NCBI RefSeq assembly: GCF_020166395.1
Contig: NZ_JAIQXU010000033.1
Span: 1-48,751 of the forward strand
Source: Deinococcus betulae
GTDB taxonomy: Bacteria > Deinococcota > Deinococci > Deinococcales > Deinococcaceae
Reading direction: 5' to 3'
DNA length: 48,751 nt
Numbering within the stretch: position 1 is the first letter of the stretch; each line of letters opens with the position of its first letter. Shown here piece after piece: positions 48,376 through 48,751 of the stretch. Made by a program: the position numbers and the translations under genes. Under the pieces are notes generated by a model. The model had not been told where the DNA came from and made no database searches. It saw only the letters and a list, made by a program, of their open reading frames with translations.

Positions 48376-48751
48376 GTGAGTGCGCCCACTCGGCCCCGCG
48401 TGCTGTTGGAGAGTGACGCGGGGGCAATGGACACCCTGATTCAGCGGGGCGAGACGGCCGCCACGGCCGCCGAGCAGAAGACCCAGCAGCTGCAGAACGC
48501 GGCCAGCGATCTGGAGCAGGTCAAGGCCACGATTCCGGCAGCGGCCACGCAGGCAGCGACCCTGGCGACCGCACAGGCCAAGGGCACGCTGGACGCGGCG
48601 ACCCTCGCAGCACACCAGGCCGCCAGTGCGGCCAGCGCGGTGCTGGCCACCCTCCCGAAGTTCCGGTCGACGACCACCGCGAATCCTGTCGCACCCAGTC
48701 AGGCCGAACTGGACGCCAACCCGAACGGCCTGGGCGGCACGCGCCTGACGG
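48376..48751 (+). CDS. Tail fibre-type protein, N-terminal part (cut by window edge)
   Basis: GTG after GGTAGGGC. The visible 125 residues start MSAPTRPRVLLESDAGAMDT and continue as an Ala/Gln-rich coiled coil (TAAEQKTQQLQNAASDLEQV) followed by a Pro/Asn linker. N-terminal coiled coils of this type are usual in trimeric tail fibres and side fibres. The receptor-binding part is outside the window. Confidence 0.65.
   Translation, partial: MSAPTRPRVLLESDAGAMDTLIQRGETAATAAEQKTQQLQNAASDLEQVKATIPAAATQAATLATAQAKGTLDAATLAAHQAASAASAVLATLPKFRSTTTANPVAPSQAELDANPNGLGGTRLT

Noticed and set aside
1..48751. CRISPR arrays, tRNA or rRNA genes
   Set aside because: No regularly spaced direct repeats of the right size and no cloverleaf tRNA other than the tmRNA were found by eye.

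Overview
The window is GC-rich with AT-poor codon use, many GTG/TTG starts, ATGA and TGATG start/stop overlaps, and several genes whose -10 box lies only 6-9 nt before the start codon (leaderless mRNAs). This points to Deinococcus or a close relative; the species is inferred, not proven. Most of the window is one temperate, long-tailed siphophage-like element. It carries repressor/Cro control, a tyrosine integrase, a replication initiator with an apparent internal origin, and a ParA plus ribbon-helix-helix partition pair. Having integrase, iterons and partition genes together suggests either a prophage or a phage-plasmid.

Left part (1-7,721). A leftward, translationally coupled operon of unknown small proteins (1-1,878) diverges from a 484-aa alpha-helical protein (2,027-3,481). 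They share a promoter region with the operator core TACTCAGTA. A tmRNA gene (3,760-4,116), an RNase H-fold protein and a MalT-like STAND/BTAD regulator follow and look more host-like. However, the TACTCAGTA operator recurs at the repressor/Cro switch at 8,558-8,671, tying the leftmost operon to the phage regulon.

Control, integration and replication (7,814-15,903). This stretch holds the repressor, Cro-like protein, three tandem paralogous two-helix membrane proteins (one only 59 aa), integrase, small coupled early genes, and the 498-aa replication protein. About 22-bp-spaced iterons lie inside the replication gene.

Accessory region (15,883-23,775). Here there is a zinc-ribbon gene split by a 420-bp Tn3-family miniature element with a 5-bp target duplication, whose removal restores a 131-aa frame. 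There are also an AT-rich membrane protein, an XRE regulator plus unknown partner, a RelE/ParE-type toxin whose start codon and Shine-Dalgarno sit in a 13-bp hairpin, the partition locus with repeated AGAAATGTGA sites, a VRR-NUC-type nuclease and several small proteins.

Virion genes (23,919-48,751). The order is small and large terminase, portal, prohead protease/scaffold, decoration-like protein, major capsid, head-tail connectors, tail tube, tail chaperones joined by a C CCA AAC -1 frameshift, a 2,316-aa tape measure containing an NlpC/P60-like peptidase, tail-tip proteins and the start of a tail fibre. Two cargo units interrupt this order. One is an AT-rich cassette (29,350-32,113) with an XRE-controlled nucleotidyltransferase/DpnII-MboI-type nuclease fusion, two unknown proteins and an HNH nuclease. 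The other is a small secreted DUF4177-like protein set between hairpins. The nucleotidyltransferase-nuclease cassette is the best candidate for an undescribed defence or superinfection-exclusion system.
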